From: Flavitalea sp966112615
GTDB taxonomy: Bacteria > Bacteroidota > Bacteroidia > Chitinophagales > Chitinophagaceae
NCBI GenBank assembly: GCA_966112615.1
Contig: CBHWDO010000007.1
Span: 1 to 64,000, forward strand
Direction of reading: 5' to 3'
Length of the DNA: 64,000 nt
The position numbers and the translations under genes were made by a program. This document shows, one piece after another, positions 1-8,144 of this stretch. The notes under the pieces are model-generated. The model did no database searches, was not told the origin of the DNA, and saw only the letters and a program-made list of their open reading frames with translations. Numbering within the stretch: position 1 is the first letter of the stretch; each line of letters begins with the position of its first letter.

Positions 1-20
1 GGTAGCTGCCATATTTATTA

Positions 21-52
21 GAGCCCTTGCGTTTACGCAGGGGCTTTTTTGT
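21..52 (+). terminator. Intrinsic terminator of a gene upstream of the window
   Basis: A ten-base stem (agcccttgcg paired with cgcaggggct, one G-U pair) closes a short loop and is followed by six T. It should end a plus-strand transcript that enters from the left. Bases 1-20 are too short to assign to a gene. Confidence 0.8.
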
Positions 53-55
53 TTT

Positions 56-236
56 AGGGAATCGGGAATGGAGAATTGGGAATGGGGAATAGGGCGTTGT
101 TGATGGTAATCGGTAATCGGTAATCGGAAATGGGCGATTCCAAATAATGTTGAAGTGAAAGGAACGCTCCGTGTATTCCGTGTATTCTGCGTATTCCATG
201 TATTCCATGTATTCCACGTCTTCTATGTATTCCATT
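56..236. repeat. Low-complexity tandem repeats (GGGAAT, GGTAATC and GTGTATTCC types)
   Basis: Three short-period repeats lie side by side: GGGAAT-like units at about 58-92, GGTAATC units at about 105-130, and nine-base GTGTATTCC-like units at about 172-236. The same last two types recur in opposite orientation at 31783-31918. The arrays have no spacers of constant length, so this is not CRISPR. The ApbE start codon lies 20 bases after the array. Confidence 0.75.
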
Positions 237-255
237 ATTTCCTACCTTCCCCCCC

Positions 256-1239
256 ATGATCATCCTACTCATCCTGTCCCTGTTTTCTCCACCCCTTCAT
301 AAATACCAGGTTAAAGGCCAGGCACAGGGTACAACTTACCAGATAACCTACTACGCTGAAGATTCGGTGTTTTCTAAAAACCAGGCAGACAGTATTTTCC
401 TGGCCCTCGATAATTCATTATCCCTTTACAAAAAAGAATCACTGATCAACGCGTTCAACAGAACCAAATATTCCATGCCCGTTGATAACCATATGGAAAA
501 AGTGATCAGAAAATCCTTCCTGATCCATAAACAAACCAACGGTCTCTTCGATATTACAACTAAATCCCTTTCAGATGCATGGGGTTTCGGTGTAAAGGAG
601 CACCGGGATCCTCCATCCAGGCAGACAATTGATTCAATTCTTACCTGTACTGGGATAAAACTTCTGGAATTGAAAAATGGAAGGCTTGTTAAGAAGAAAC
701 CATGCTTGCAGATAGATTTAAATGGGATCGCACAAGGTTATTCCGTGGATGTATTTGCTGATTTCCTGCAAAAGCTTTCTATTTCATCTTTCATAATTGA
801 AATCGGTGGAGAGATCTTTAGTTCAGGACCAAAGCCAGGGGGCGAATTAATGAAAGTTGATATTGAAATTCCATCAAGCGAAGCGCTTCAACCTCCATCC
901 TATGTTAGTATCCAATTGTCCAAAGGGGCTTTGACAACTTCAGGAAGCTACCGAAAGTATTATATAAACAACGGCAGAATGGTTTCTCATTTGATCAATC
1001 CTACAACAGGACAGGCTTTTGTAGGAACTATGATCAGCGTAGTTGTTTTTGCTGAAGATGCCATTACAGCCGATGGAGTGGATAATGCTCTAATGCTGAT
1101 GTCACTTCAACAGGCAAAAATATTTATTTCAAAAAATCCACGGATCAGTGCATTGTTTATTTACCAAGATGAAGCGGGTGAAGTAAAAAAATATGCTACA
1201 TCTAATTTTCCAATGGCTACAACAATCAATTCCTTATAG
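256..1239 (+). CDS. apbE: ApbE-family FAD:protein FMN transferase
   Basis: This 327-residue protein looks like an ApbE flavin transferase, which moves FMN from FAD onto a Thr or Ser of a membrane partner such as an Nqr or Rnf subunit. A short hydrophobic N-terminus (residues 1-14) suggests export. Family motifs are in order: QGTTYQITY (24-32), SLYKKES (56-62), DITTKSLSDAWGFG (99-112), IDLNGIAQGYSVD (153-165), IEIGGEI (181-187), TTSGSYRKYY (227-236), SHLINPTTG (244-252) and ADGVDNALM (272-280). Length is normal for the family. It starts at an ATG soon after a repeat array, and the DUF1080 gene follows 42 bases later. No Nqr or Rnf genes are visible here, so its target protein is unknown. Confidence 0.9.
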   Translation: MIILLILSLFSPPLHKYQVKGQAQGTTYQITYYAEDSVFSKNQADSIFLALDNSLSLYKKESLINAFNRTKYSMPVDNHMEKVIRKSFLIHKQTNGLFDITTKSLSDAWGFGVKEHRDPPSRQTIDSILTCTGIKLLELKNGRLVKKKPCLQIDLNGIAQGYSVDVFADFLQKLSISSFIIEIGGEIFSSGPKPGGELMKVDIEIPSSEALQPPSYVSIQLSKGALTTSGSYRKYYINNGRMVSHLINPTTGQAFVGTMISVVVFAEDAITADGVDNALMLMSLQQAKIFISKNPRISALFIYQDEAGEVKKYATSNFPMATTINSL

Positions 1240-1281
1240 GCTTATTTTTATACCCCGGCCCATCATTATTAAATTTCTTCT

Positions 1282-2640
1282 ATGAAGTATTGCTTGCTGA
1301 CATTATTGATCATCTCTCAGTTCTCAGGATTTGCAATTGATAAGAAATGGCGTTCGTTATTCGATGGAAAAACACTCAATGGTTGGTCTGTAAAGGCCGG
1401 CAGTGCATTCTATGAAGTTAAGAATGGGTCTATTGCCGGTACTACCGTTCCCGGTTCTCCAAATACATTTTTGGCAACAGAAAAAACTTACAAAAACTTC
1501 ATCCTGGAGTTTGAATTTCATATTGAAGATACTTCGGTGAATTCCGGTGTACAGTTCCGAAGCCAATTTGATCCTGCAGGAAATAATGGAAGAGGAAAGG
1601 TTTTCGGATATCAGTATGAACTGGATCCTTCCATGCGTTCATGGTCGGGCGGAATCTATGATGAAGGAAGAAGGGATTGGTTGTATCCTGTAAGTAACAA
1701 TGATCTGGCAAGAAGAGCATATTCCTACCGGTCATTCAACAAAGCAAGAATCGAATGTTATGAAAATTATACCCGTACTTACCTGAATGATATCCTTATT
1801 TCACAACTGGTAGATACACTATCTGAAGAAGGGTTCATTGCATTACAGGTTCATAGTATTCAAAAGCCTGGACAGGAAGGAAAGAAGATCTATTGGAGAA
1901 ATATCAGGATCAAGGAGATTGATGAACTACCCATGGAAGATGCTACCAAAGCACCGGTGATTAACCTGGTTCCCAACAATATTTCTGAATGGGAGAAGGT
2001 ATCAGGTGTAAAATTACTATTTGATGGAACCAGCACCCAGGGATGGATTGGAGCCTACAAATCTTCATTCCCCGAAAAAGGCTGGAAAATTCAGGATGGA
2101 ATTCTAAGTGTGGAATCTTCAGAAGGAAAGGAATCTAATAACGGAGGTGATATTGTTACAACTGGTCAATATGCCGCTTTTGATATGAGCTTTGATTTTA
2201 AGCTGGCACCGGGGGCAAATAGTGGGGTTAAATACTTTGTTACCTTAAGTGAAAAGAATACCGGGTCAGCTATAGGTTTGGAATACCAGTTATTGGATGA
2301 TAAAGTGCATCCGGATGCCAAATTGGGCAGGGAAGGAAATCGAACTTTATCTTCTTTGTATGATCTCATTACTGCTAAAAAGCAGGAGAGATTTTATAAG
2401 CAACCCGGTTCCTGGAACAGGGGAAGGATCATCGTCTATCCAAATAATAAAGTTGAACATTACCTCAATGGAGTAAAAGTGCTTGATTATGTCAGAGGTT
2501 CGGAAGAATTCAGGAAACTGGTTTCGGAAAGTAAATACAAAGTGTGGGATAAATTTGGAGAAGCTCCTAAAGGACATATTCTGCTGCAGGATCATGGCGA
2601 TAAAGTTGAATTCCGCAGTATCAAGATCAAAGAACTTTAA
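1282..2640 (+). CDS. Tandem DUF1080 (3-keto-disaccharide hydrolase-like) secreted protein
   Basis: The 452-residue product has a signal peptide (residues 1-18) and two copies of a DUF1080 domain. Each copy opens with the family signature: SLFDGKTLNGW near residue 25 and LLFDGTSTQGW near residue 245. Each also carries the NSGV(Q/K) strand. DUF1080 is a concanavalin-like beta-sandwich; some members cleave 3-keto-glycosides made by GFO/IDH oxidoreductases, others are only glycan-associated. Two domains in one chain suggest either a bivalent binder or one active plus one degenerate copy. No oxidoreductase partner lies next to it. The lipid kinase gene starts seven bases after its stop, so the two are probably cotranscribed. 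Confidence 0.85.
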   Translation: MKYCLLTLLIISQFSGFAIDKKWRSLFDGKTLNGWSVKAGSAFYEVKNGSIAGTTVPGSPNTFLATEKTYKNFILEFEFHIEDTSVNSGVQFRSQFDPAGNNGRGKVFGYQYELDPSMRSWSGGIYDEGRRDWLYPVSNNDLARRAYSYRSFNKARIECYENYTRTYLNDILISQLVDTLSEEGFIALQVHSIQKPGQEGKKIYWRNIRIKEIDELPMEDATKAPVINLVPNNISEWEKVSGVKLLFDGTSTQGWIGAYKSSFPEKGWKIQDGILSVESSEGKESNNGGDIVTTGQYAAFDMSFDFKLAPGANSGVKYFVTLSEKNTGSAIGLEYQLLDDKVHPDAKLGREGNRTLSSLYDLITAKKQERFYKQPGSWNRGRIIVYPNNKVEHYLNGVKVLDYVRGSEEFRKLVSESKYKVWDKFGEAPKGHILLQDHGDKVEFRSIKIKEL

Positions 2641-2646
2641 ACCCGA

Positions 2647-3489
2647 ATGTCATACCCCCTATTGTCCGGGATCGCAGTCCTGGTAAACCCTAAAGCAGGT
2701 AAAGGCCGCTCCAGGCGTGTGCTTCAGCAATTGATACCGCTAATGCAGGGTATGAATTATGAAGTTTTTGAAGTAGGGTGGCCAATCGATTTGAATAAAT
2801 ATTCTGATGTTTTCTTGATAGGTGGCGATGGTACACTTAATTATTTCATTAATCATTACCCTGACCTCAGCATCCCCATTACCCTGTTTAAAGGTGGAAG
2901 CGGAAATGATTTTGCCTGGAAATTATATGGCAACCGTTCTGTACAGCAACATTTTGAATCCGCTATTTCTGGTGATCCCAAAGCTGTTGATGGAGGTATT
3001 TGTAATGGAAGGTACTTTTTAAATGGAGTAGGGATTGGATTTGATGGAGCAATAGTTGAGTCAATGGGAGTTAAAAGATTTTTATCAGCCGGCTACATTT
3101 CTTACCTGTATACTGTTTTGAAACACCTTGTGTTCTACAAGGAGTTTTTTGCAACAATAAATGAAAGGACCTTTAAAACTTTTATGCTTACTGTAGCCAA
3201 TGGTTCAAGATATGGAGGCGGTTTCATGGTAGCTCCACAGGCCATTGTAAATGACGGTAAACTGGATTTCTTAACCATTTTTCCTATAGCATCTATTAAA
3301 AGGATCTTCTATCTGCCTAAAATATCTTCAGGAAATCATCTCCAGTTACCCTTTGTGAAATCAGAATTGATCAAGGATATAGTGATTAAGACCGATAAAA
3401 AAGTTCCAGCCCATTGTGATGGTGAGCTGTTAATTGATGACCGGTTTGAGATCCATATTCTTCCAGGCCGCTACTTGTTTCGTTATTAG
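2647..3489 (+). CDS. Diacylglycerol kinase-family lipid kinase
   Basis: The 280-residue protein carries the DAGK catalytic fold found in YegS/DgkB-type lipid kinases, which phosphorylate a lipid alcohol with ATP. Visible motifs are VNPKAGKGRS (13-22, phosphate-binding), IGGDGTLNYFI (about 57-67, the GGDGT nucleotide motif), GGSGNDFAW (about 82-90) and CDGELL near the C-terminus. Length is typical. It begins six bases after the DUF1080 stop and overlaps the convergent aldo/keto reductase by four bases. The true lipid substrate (diacylglycerol, sphingoid base or other) cannot be told from sequence. Confidence 0.9.
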   Translation: MSYPLLSGIAVLVNPKAGKGRSRRVLQQLIPLMQGMNYEVFEVGWPIDLNKYSDVFLIGGDGTLNYFINHYPDLSIPITLFKGGSGNDFAWKLYGNRSVQQHFESAISGDPKAVDGGICNGRYFLNGVGIGFDGAIVESMGVKRFLSAGYISYLYTVLKHLVFYKEFFATINERTFKTFMLTVANGSRYGGGFMVAPQAIVNDGKLDFLTIFPIASIKRIFYLPKISSGNHLQLPFVKSELIKDIVIKTDKKVPAHCDGELLIDDRFEIHILPGRYLFRY

Positions 3490-4373
3490 GCAACTTCTTT
3501 ACCAGTAGAAGCCCTCCATAAAAAATACCAGTCTTCTCTTGTGAGTTTAATCTCCAATGCTTTGATCGCAGCGCTGATCCTATCTTTTCGTGAAGTCCCT
3601 AACACAGGAATTATTCCCGAAGGATGTTGAAACAACCAGGAAAGCAATATAATGTCCGGAGAAGTATCATACTTTTCCGCCATTAGGACAGCCATGGCAG
3701 AAATTCTTTGTTTTCTTTCATCGGTTTCATCAGCAAAAATATTTCCTCCTCCAAGTGGCGACCAGGCCATTGGAATAATTTGCCTGTGCTGGCACTGGTC
3801 TAATGTACCATCTGTAAACGGCGACAGCTTAAGAATAGAAACTTCCACCTGGTTGCATATGATCGGGAACCTGCTATGGAGCAGATCCAACTGGAATGGG
3901 GAGAAGTTGGAGACTCCAAAATGAAGAACCTTTCCGGAAGTCCGCAGGTATTCAAAAGCCCGTGCGATTTCATCAGCATTCATCAATGGATCCGGGCGAT
4001 GGATCAGCAATACATCAATGTAATCTGTTTCCAGGTTGATAAGTGAACGTTCAACGGAAGACACTATATACTCAAAGGAAGTGTCGTAAGATTTTACCTG
4101 GTGAGCAGGCCGGTTATGAGAAACCAACTTAATTCCACATTTGGTTATGAGCTGTATCCTTTGTCTTATTGACCGATTTTCTTTGATGGCTTTTCCAAAG
4201 TCTTCTTCTGTTGTATAATCACCATAAATATCAGCATGGTCAAAACTGGTGATGCCTAATTCAATGCAATGATCAATGATATCGAGGTATTGATGTGTAC
4301 TGAATTTTGAGCCCCATTGACCCCATTTCATCGTGCCTGCAATGATGGGAGAGAGTGTTAAGCTGTTGGTCAT
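3486..4373 (-). CDS. Aldo/keto reductase, YdhF-like
   Basis: A 295-residue NADPH-dependent aldo/keto reductase. The core motifs are visible: the D and Y of FDHADIYGDY (about 49-58), the lysine in ITKCG (about 82), the histidine in VLLIHRPDP (about 128), GVSNFSPFQLD and, near the end, PVLGTSRKDRI, the cofactor-binding loop. The opening with an IAGTMKWG-type strand resembles the YdhF subgroup. It is convergent with the lipid kinase, the two stop codons overlapping by four bases. A terminator for the upstream RRM gene lies just before its start, so it needs its own promoter. The substrate is unknown. Confidence 0.88.
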   Translation of the reverse strand: MTNSLTLSPIIAGTMKWGQWGSKFSTHQYLDIIDHCIELGITSFDHADIYGDYTTEEDFGKAIKENRSIRQRIQLITKCGIKLVSHNRPAHQVKSYDTSFEYIVSSVERSLINLETDYIDVLLIHRPDPLMNADEIARAFEYLRTSGKVLHFGVSNFSPFQLDLLHSRFPIICNQVEVSILKLSPFTDGTLDQCQHRQIIPMAWSPLGGGNIFADETDERKQRISAMAVLMAEKYDTSPDIILLSWLFQHPSGIIPVLGTSRKDRISAAIKALEIKLTREDWYFLWRASTGKEVA

Positions 4374-4393
4374 AGATGATCAGTAGTGGAAAT

Positions 4394-4424
4394 AAAAAAA
4401 TCCTTTCGTAAAGAAAGGATTTTT
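4394..4424 (-). terminator. Intrinsic terminator of the RRM gene
   Basis: A perfect 12-base stem (4396-4407 with 4413-4424, core tcctttc/gaaaggat) has a five-base loop. The A-run on its left reads as a U-tract on the minus strand. It sits 20 bases past the stop of the RRM gene and before the aldo/keto reductase start. Confidence 0.85.
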
Positions 4425-4446
4425 GAGAGATGTATGGAAAGTCAGA

Positions 4447-4842
4447 TTAATAATCTTTGCTGTAACCACCACCGCCTCTGTTGAAGCCGCCGCCGCCTTT
4501 GTTATAGCCTCCACCGCCACCGCGGTTTCCGCCTCTGTCTCCGCCGCCGCCGCCGAAGCTTCTTTTCTTAAAGCCTCCACCACCACCGCCGTTTCCAGCT
4601 GGTTTAGGTTGCGCTTCATTAACGATGATCTTACGACCAAGAACTTCAAAGTCGTAAAGGCTGCTCAGGGCGTTTTGTGCTTCTGCATCTTCAGGCATTT
4701 CAACAAAACCAAATCCTTTTGAACGACCGCTAACTTTGTCTTTAATGATCTTAGCGGAAGTAACCGAACCATACTGTTCGAAAAGAGTCCTGAGGTTCTC
4801 ATCCGTCATCTGCCAGGAGAGATTTCCTACATAAATGTTCAT
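4447..4842 (-). CDS. RRM RNA-binding protein with glycine-rich tail
   Basis: The 131-residue protein has one RNA recognition motif (residues 1-78) with RNP2 IYVGNL (3-8) and RNP1 SKGFGFVEM (about 42-50). A glycine-rich tail of GGGG, RGG-like and GGYNKGG units follows (about 85-131). This is the architecture of cyanobacterial and Bacteroidota Rbp proteins, usually cold-induced RNA chaperones. Bacteroidota lack typical Hfq in many lineages, so these proteins may act as general RNA binders (inference). It has its own terminator. The 240-base gap upstream leaves room for a long leader, but no clear element was recognised there. The repetitive glycine codons create spurious open frames in other phases. 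Confidence 0.93.
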   Translation of the reverse strand: MNIYVGNLSWQMTDENLRTLFEQYGSVTSAKIIKDKVSGRSKGFGFVEMPEDAEAQNALSSLYDFEVLGRKIIVNEAQPKPAGNGGGGGGFKKRSFGGGGGDRGGNRGGGGGYNKGGGGFNRGGGGYSKDY

Positions 4843-5046
4843 TGTAACTGGTATTTATATTGACAAAAAAACGACTAAATGATAGCTGTTACTGCAATGA
4901 ACTGAGGAAACCAGAGTACAGGTAAGACGCTGCAGACAATTGAGAACACTCTACATTAATCCCTATGAAGATAACAATATTATTTAATTACCAAAAAAAA
5001 CTATTCAATCCCGGGAATTGGGATAAAAAGAGGGGAATCAGGTAAG

Positions 5047-5079
5047 AAAAAAGCCTGTAACAATCGTTACAGGCTTTTG
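5047..5079 (-). terminator. Intrinsic terminator of the rpsF-rpsR-rplI operon
   Basis: A perfect 13-base stem (5049-5061 with 5066-5078, core agcctgtaac) closes a four-base loop. The flanking A-run gives a U-tract on the minus strand. It lies four bases beyond the rplI stop. Confidence 0.92.
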
Positions 5080-5082
5080 AAT

Positions 5083-5529
5083 TTATTCTCCGATCACTTC
5101 GAACTCAAGTTCAGTAGAATTACCATTACCGAAATCGATATTGGCTTTGTAGCTACCAAGTTCCTTAACTTCATCAACGATAGAAATTTTTCTTCTGTCG
5201 ATCTCGTAACCTTTTTGCTCACGGATCGCTCTGCTGATCTGCAGTGAAGTAACTGTACCGAAGATCTTTCCGCTGGTACCGGTTTTAGCACCGATCTTAA
5301 CAGGAGCTTCTTTCAGTTTAGCAATAACCTGGTTGATTTCAGCCAGCATTGCTGCTTCTTTCTTACGGATCTGCTTCAGGCGCTCTTCCAACTGCTTCAT
5401 GTTAGAAGGGCTAGCTTCCAGGGCCTTTTTCTGAGGGATCAGGTAGTTACGGGCATAACCGTTACGTACTTTCACCACTTCATGGGCGGCACCCAGATTG
5501 TCAACATCTTGTATTAATATTACTTCCAT
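5083..5529 (-). CDS. rplI: Large-subunit ribosomal protein bL9
   Basis: The 148-residue protein is bL9. Its N-terminus (MEVILIQDVDNLG) and the segment with GYARNYLIPQKKA are diagnostic for the 23S rRNA-binding N-domain. A long helical linker (about 45-75) leads to the C-terminal domain. Length matches the family. It is the last gene of the operon, nine bases after rpsR, and a strong terminator follows directly. Confidence 0.98.
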   Translation of the reverse strand: MEVILIQDVDNLGAAHEVVKVRNGYARNYLIPQKKALEASPSNMKQLEERLKQIRKKEAAMLAEINQVIAKLKEAPVKIGAKTGTSGKIFGTVTSLQISRAIREQKGYEIDRRKISIVDEVKELGSYKANIDFGNGNSTELEFEVIGE

Positions 5530-5538
5530 GGTGGCCTC

Positions 5539-5805
5539 CTATTTTAAAAGGTCTGTTACATAAGGCAACAACGCCATCTGGCGAGCTTTCTTTACTGCCT
5601 GGGAAACCTTACGCTGGAACTTCAGAGAGTTACCAGTGATGCGGCGAGGCAATAATTTACCTTGTTCATTCAAAAATTTCTTCAGGAACTCAGCGTCCTT
5701 GTAGTCGATGTACCTGATGCCCATTTTCTTGAAACGGCAGTACTTCTTCTTAGGTTTGTCAGCTTTGATCGCTGTCAGGTACTTAATTTCATTAGCTTTT
5801 GCCAT
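5539..5805 (-). CDS. rpsR: Small-subunit ribosomal protein bS18
   Basis: The 88-residue protein is bS18: the central segment with IDYKDAEFLKKFLNEQGK and the RRITGN motif are conserved, and a basic C-terminus follows. It binds 16S rRNA next to bS6, encoded two bases upstream. No cysteine pair typical of zinc-binding S18 is seen; only one cysteine (KKYCRFKKMG) remains, so it is the zinc-independent type. Confidence 0.98.
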   Translation of the reverse strand: MAKANEIKYLTAIKADKPKKKYCRFKKMGIRYIDYKDAEFLKKFLNEQGKLLPRRITGNSLKFQRKVSQAVKKARQMALLPYVTDLLK

Positions 5806-5807
5806 GA

Positions 5808-6161
5808 TTAACCCTCCACTTTTTCAGTTCCTGATGCTACACCACTTCTCTTTCTTGTATTATACTCGACGGCGTATTTATCGAGTGCAGTGAACATGTG
5901 ACGCATAACGTTATCGTCACGCAAAAGCTGGATCTTCAGCTTCTCATTGAAGTTGGTTGGCGCTGTATACTCCATTACCCAGTAAAGACCAGTGGTCTTC
6001 TTGGCAATAGGATAGGCCAGTGATTTCAATCCCCATGGGTTCTCGTGCAATACTTCACCACCATTCTCAGTTACGAGGGTTGTGAATTTTTTCTGCGCCG
6101 CTTTGTATTCGTCGTCAGAAAGCACAGGGGTAAAAATCACCATCAATTCGTAATTCTGCAT
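5808..6161 (-). CDS. rpsF: Small-subunit ribosomal protein bS6
   Basis: The 117-residue protein is bS6, partner of bS18 on the 30S platform. It opens with YELMVIFTPVLSDDE and has the conserved strand with PWGLKSLAYPIAKKTTG. It is the first gene of the rpsF-rpsR-rplI operon, divergent from htpG. A Bacteroidota promoter is found about 45 bases upstream. Confidence 0.98.
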   Translation of the reverse strand: MQNYELMVIFTPVLSDDEYKAAQKKFTTLVTENGGEVLHENPWGLKSLAYPIAKKTTGLYWVMEYTAPTNFNEKLKIQLLRDDNVMRHMFTALDKYAVEYNTRKRSGVASGTEKVEG

Positions 6162-6205
6162 TACCCTGATTTTTTGTTTTAAAATAATTGTTTAGAAACG
6201 GGCAG

Positions 6206-6237
6206 CAAAGGTAGGTAAATGAAGTTATTTCAGCAAC
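6206..6237 (-). promoter_or_regulatory. Promoter of the rpsF operon
   Basis: On the minus strand the -7 box TACCTTTG (6206-6213) matches TAnnTTTG exactly. A GTTG at 6234-6237 lies 20 bases upstream and matches three of four bases of the TTTG -33 box. The predicted start leaves a leader of about 40 bases. Confidence 0.65.
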
Positions 6238-6319
6238 TAACTGTCAAAATTTCCTATTAGTCTGTAAATCATGTAAATGGCACCTACTTTGACGGTAGGA
6301 TTGCAAAATTACCTGTTTT

Positions 6320-8134
6320 ATGCAAAAAGGTGCCATCAGAGTTCAGACAGAGAATATCTTTCCAATCATCAAAAAATTCCTCTATTCCGACCACGAGATC
6401 TTTTTACGTGAATTGATCAGTAATGCCGTGGACGCTACCCAAAAGATCAAAACCCTTTCTTCCATCGGGGATGCCAAAGGTGACCTGGGTGAACTGAGGA
6501 TCGATGTGAAAATCGATAAGGAAGCTAAAACACTGACCGTTTCGGATCGCGGTATCGGTATGACTGCAGAAGAAGTTGATAAATATATTAACCAGGTAGC
6601 TTTTTCAGGCGCCGAAGAGTTTCTGAATAAATACAAGGGGCAAAATGAAAATAATATCATTGGTCATTTTGGACTTGGATTCTACTCTTCTTTCATGATC
6701 AGTGAAAAAGTTGAACTGGTTTCAAAAAGTTATAAGGAAGATGCACAGGCAGTAAGATGGGAATGTGATGGAAGTCCTGAGTTTACTATCGAAGATACTA
6801 CCCGGGAATTCAGGGGTACTGACATTATCATGCATGTAAACGCGGAGAGTGAAGAATTTCTGGAAGCTGATCGTATCAGGACCATATTGGAAAAGTTCTG
6901 TAAGTTCCTCCCGGTTCCGATATATTTTGAAGACAACCAGGTGAATAATACCAATCCAGCCTGGACACGCAAGCCTTCTGAATTGTCTAATGAGGATTAC
7001 CAGAATTTTTATAAGGAATTATATCCTTTCAGCGAAGCTCCATTATTCTGGATCCACCTGAATGTAGATTATCCATTTAACCTTACCGGTATTTTATATT
7101 TCCCTAAGATCAAACAGAGTTACGAGATCCAAAAGGACAAGATCCAGTTATACAGCAACCAGGTTTTTGTTACCGATGAAGTGAAGGATATCGTTCCCGA
7201 ATTCCTGATGCTGTTGCATGGTGTGATCGATAGTCCTGATATTCCATTAAACGTTAGCCGCAGTTATTTGCAGGGTGATCCAAATGTAAAAAAGATCAAT
7301 GCTCATATTACCAGGAAGGTTGCGGATAAACTCGAAGAGATCTTTAATAAGGACAGGAAAGAGTTTGAAGAGAAGTGGGAGAGCCTTGGTTTGTTTGTGA
7401 AATATGGTATGATGACCGACGATAAGTTTCTTGAAAAGGCAAATCGTTTCCACATCATGCAGGATGCAAGTGAAGAGAAATTTTATACGCTTGAAGAATA
7501 TCGTTCAGCAACAGAAGCATTGCAGAAAAATAAGGATGGTAAACTGGTAATTCTGTATACTACTAATCCAGTTCAGCAGGATGCTTATATAAAAGGAGCC
7601 ACTGCACGGGGATATAAAGTAGTGAAGCTTGAAACATTGGTGGATGCTGCATTTCTTAACCAGATGGAGATGAAATGGGAGAATGTTCATTTCACAAGGG
7701 TGGATTCTGATATCGCTGAAAATCTCATCGATAAAAATGAACAGGAAGAATCAGTATTAAATGAAGAAGAGAAAACAAAGCTGAAGGATCTGTTCAATAT
7801 CCAAAGACCTAAATTAAATCTTACGGTTGAGGTTAAAGGTTTGAGTACAGAAGCTCCTCCTGTTGTAGCAACAAGGCCGGAATTTATGAGAAGGATGAAA
7901 GATATGTCAGCAATGAGCGGCCCTATGGGAAGCTTTTATGCAAACATGCCTGATGAAGTAACGCTTACAGTAAATGGAAATCATCCTATCTATAAAAATG
8001 TTTTAAGCAGTGATGCCGATAAACAGGATAAAGTAGTGAAGAACCTGGCAGATCTTGCACTATTATCTCAAGGATTACTGACAGGCAATGAACTCACTGC
8101 ATTTATTGAAAGAAGTGTTGACCTGATGAAATAA
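6320..8134 (+). CDS. htpG: Molecular chaperone HtpG (Hsp90)
   Basis: The 604-residue protein is bacterial Hsp90. The GHKL ATPase domain shows RELISNAVDATQKIK (with the catalytic Glu), VSDRGIGMT, and IIGHFGLGFYSSFM. The middle domain includes NVSRSYLQGDP, with the conserved Arg that contacts ATP phosphate. The C-terminal dimerisation region ends near LMK. It is slightly shorter than E. coli HtpG (624), within the family range. It is divergent from rpsF and ends at a terminator that lies inside the 3' end of recJ. Confidence 0.97.
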   Translation: MQKGAIRVQTENIFPIIKKFLYSDHEIFLRELISNAVDATQKIKTLSSIGDAKGDLGELRIDVKIDKEAKTLTVSDRGIGMTAEEVDKYINQVAFSGAEEFLNKYKGQNENNIIGHFGLGFYSSFMISEKVELVSKSYKEDAQAVRWECDGSPEFTIEDTTREFRGTDIIMHVNAESEEFLEADRIRTILEKFCKFLPVPIYFEDNQVNNTNPAWTRKPSELSNEDYQNFYKELYPFSEAPLFWIHLNVDYPFNLTGILYFPKIKQSYEIQKDKIQLYSNQVFVTDEVKDIVPEFLMLLHGVIDSPDIPLNVSRSYLQGDPNVKKINAHITRKVADKLEEIFNKDRKEFEEKWESLGLFVKYGMMTDDKFLEKANRFHIMQDASEEKFYTLEEYRSATEALQKNKDGKLVILYTTNPVQQDAYIKGATARGYKVVKLETLVDAAFLNQMEMKWENVHFTRVDSDIAENLIDKNEQEESVLNEEEKTKLKDLFNIQRPKLNLTVEVKGLSTEAPPVVATRPEFMRRMKDMSAMSGPMGSFYANMPDEVTLTVNGNHPIYKNVLSSDADKQDKVVKNLADLALLSQGLLTGNELTAFIERSVDLMK

Positions 8135-8144
8135 AAAAATAGAA

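Noticed and set aside
1..20. Possible end of a tRNA or gene before the first terminator
   Set aside because: Twenty bases are too few to show a T-loop, anticodon or frame; only the terminator is supported.
172..236. Possible CRISPR array
   Set aside because: Units of about nine bases follow each other without spacers of constant length, so it is a tandem repeat.
54..272. Open frame of 72 codons on the minus strand rich in HGI repeats
   Set aside because: It is a read of the tandem GTGTATTCC and GGTAATC units; its composition is an artefact of the repeat.
4380..4722. Alanine- and valine-rich frames overlapping the RRM gene on both strands
   Set aside because: They are shadows of the glycine-rich codons (GGN) of the RRM protein tail.
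6283..6297. htpG promoter at TACTTTG
   Set aside because: The box has one spacer base instead of two and no TTTG at the right distance, so it is not listed as a promoter.
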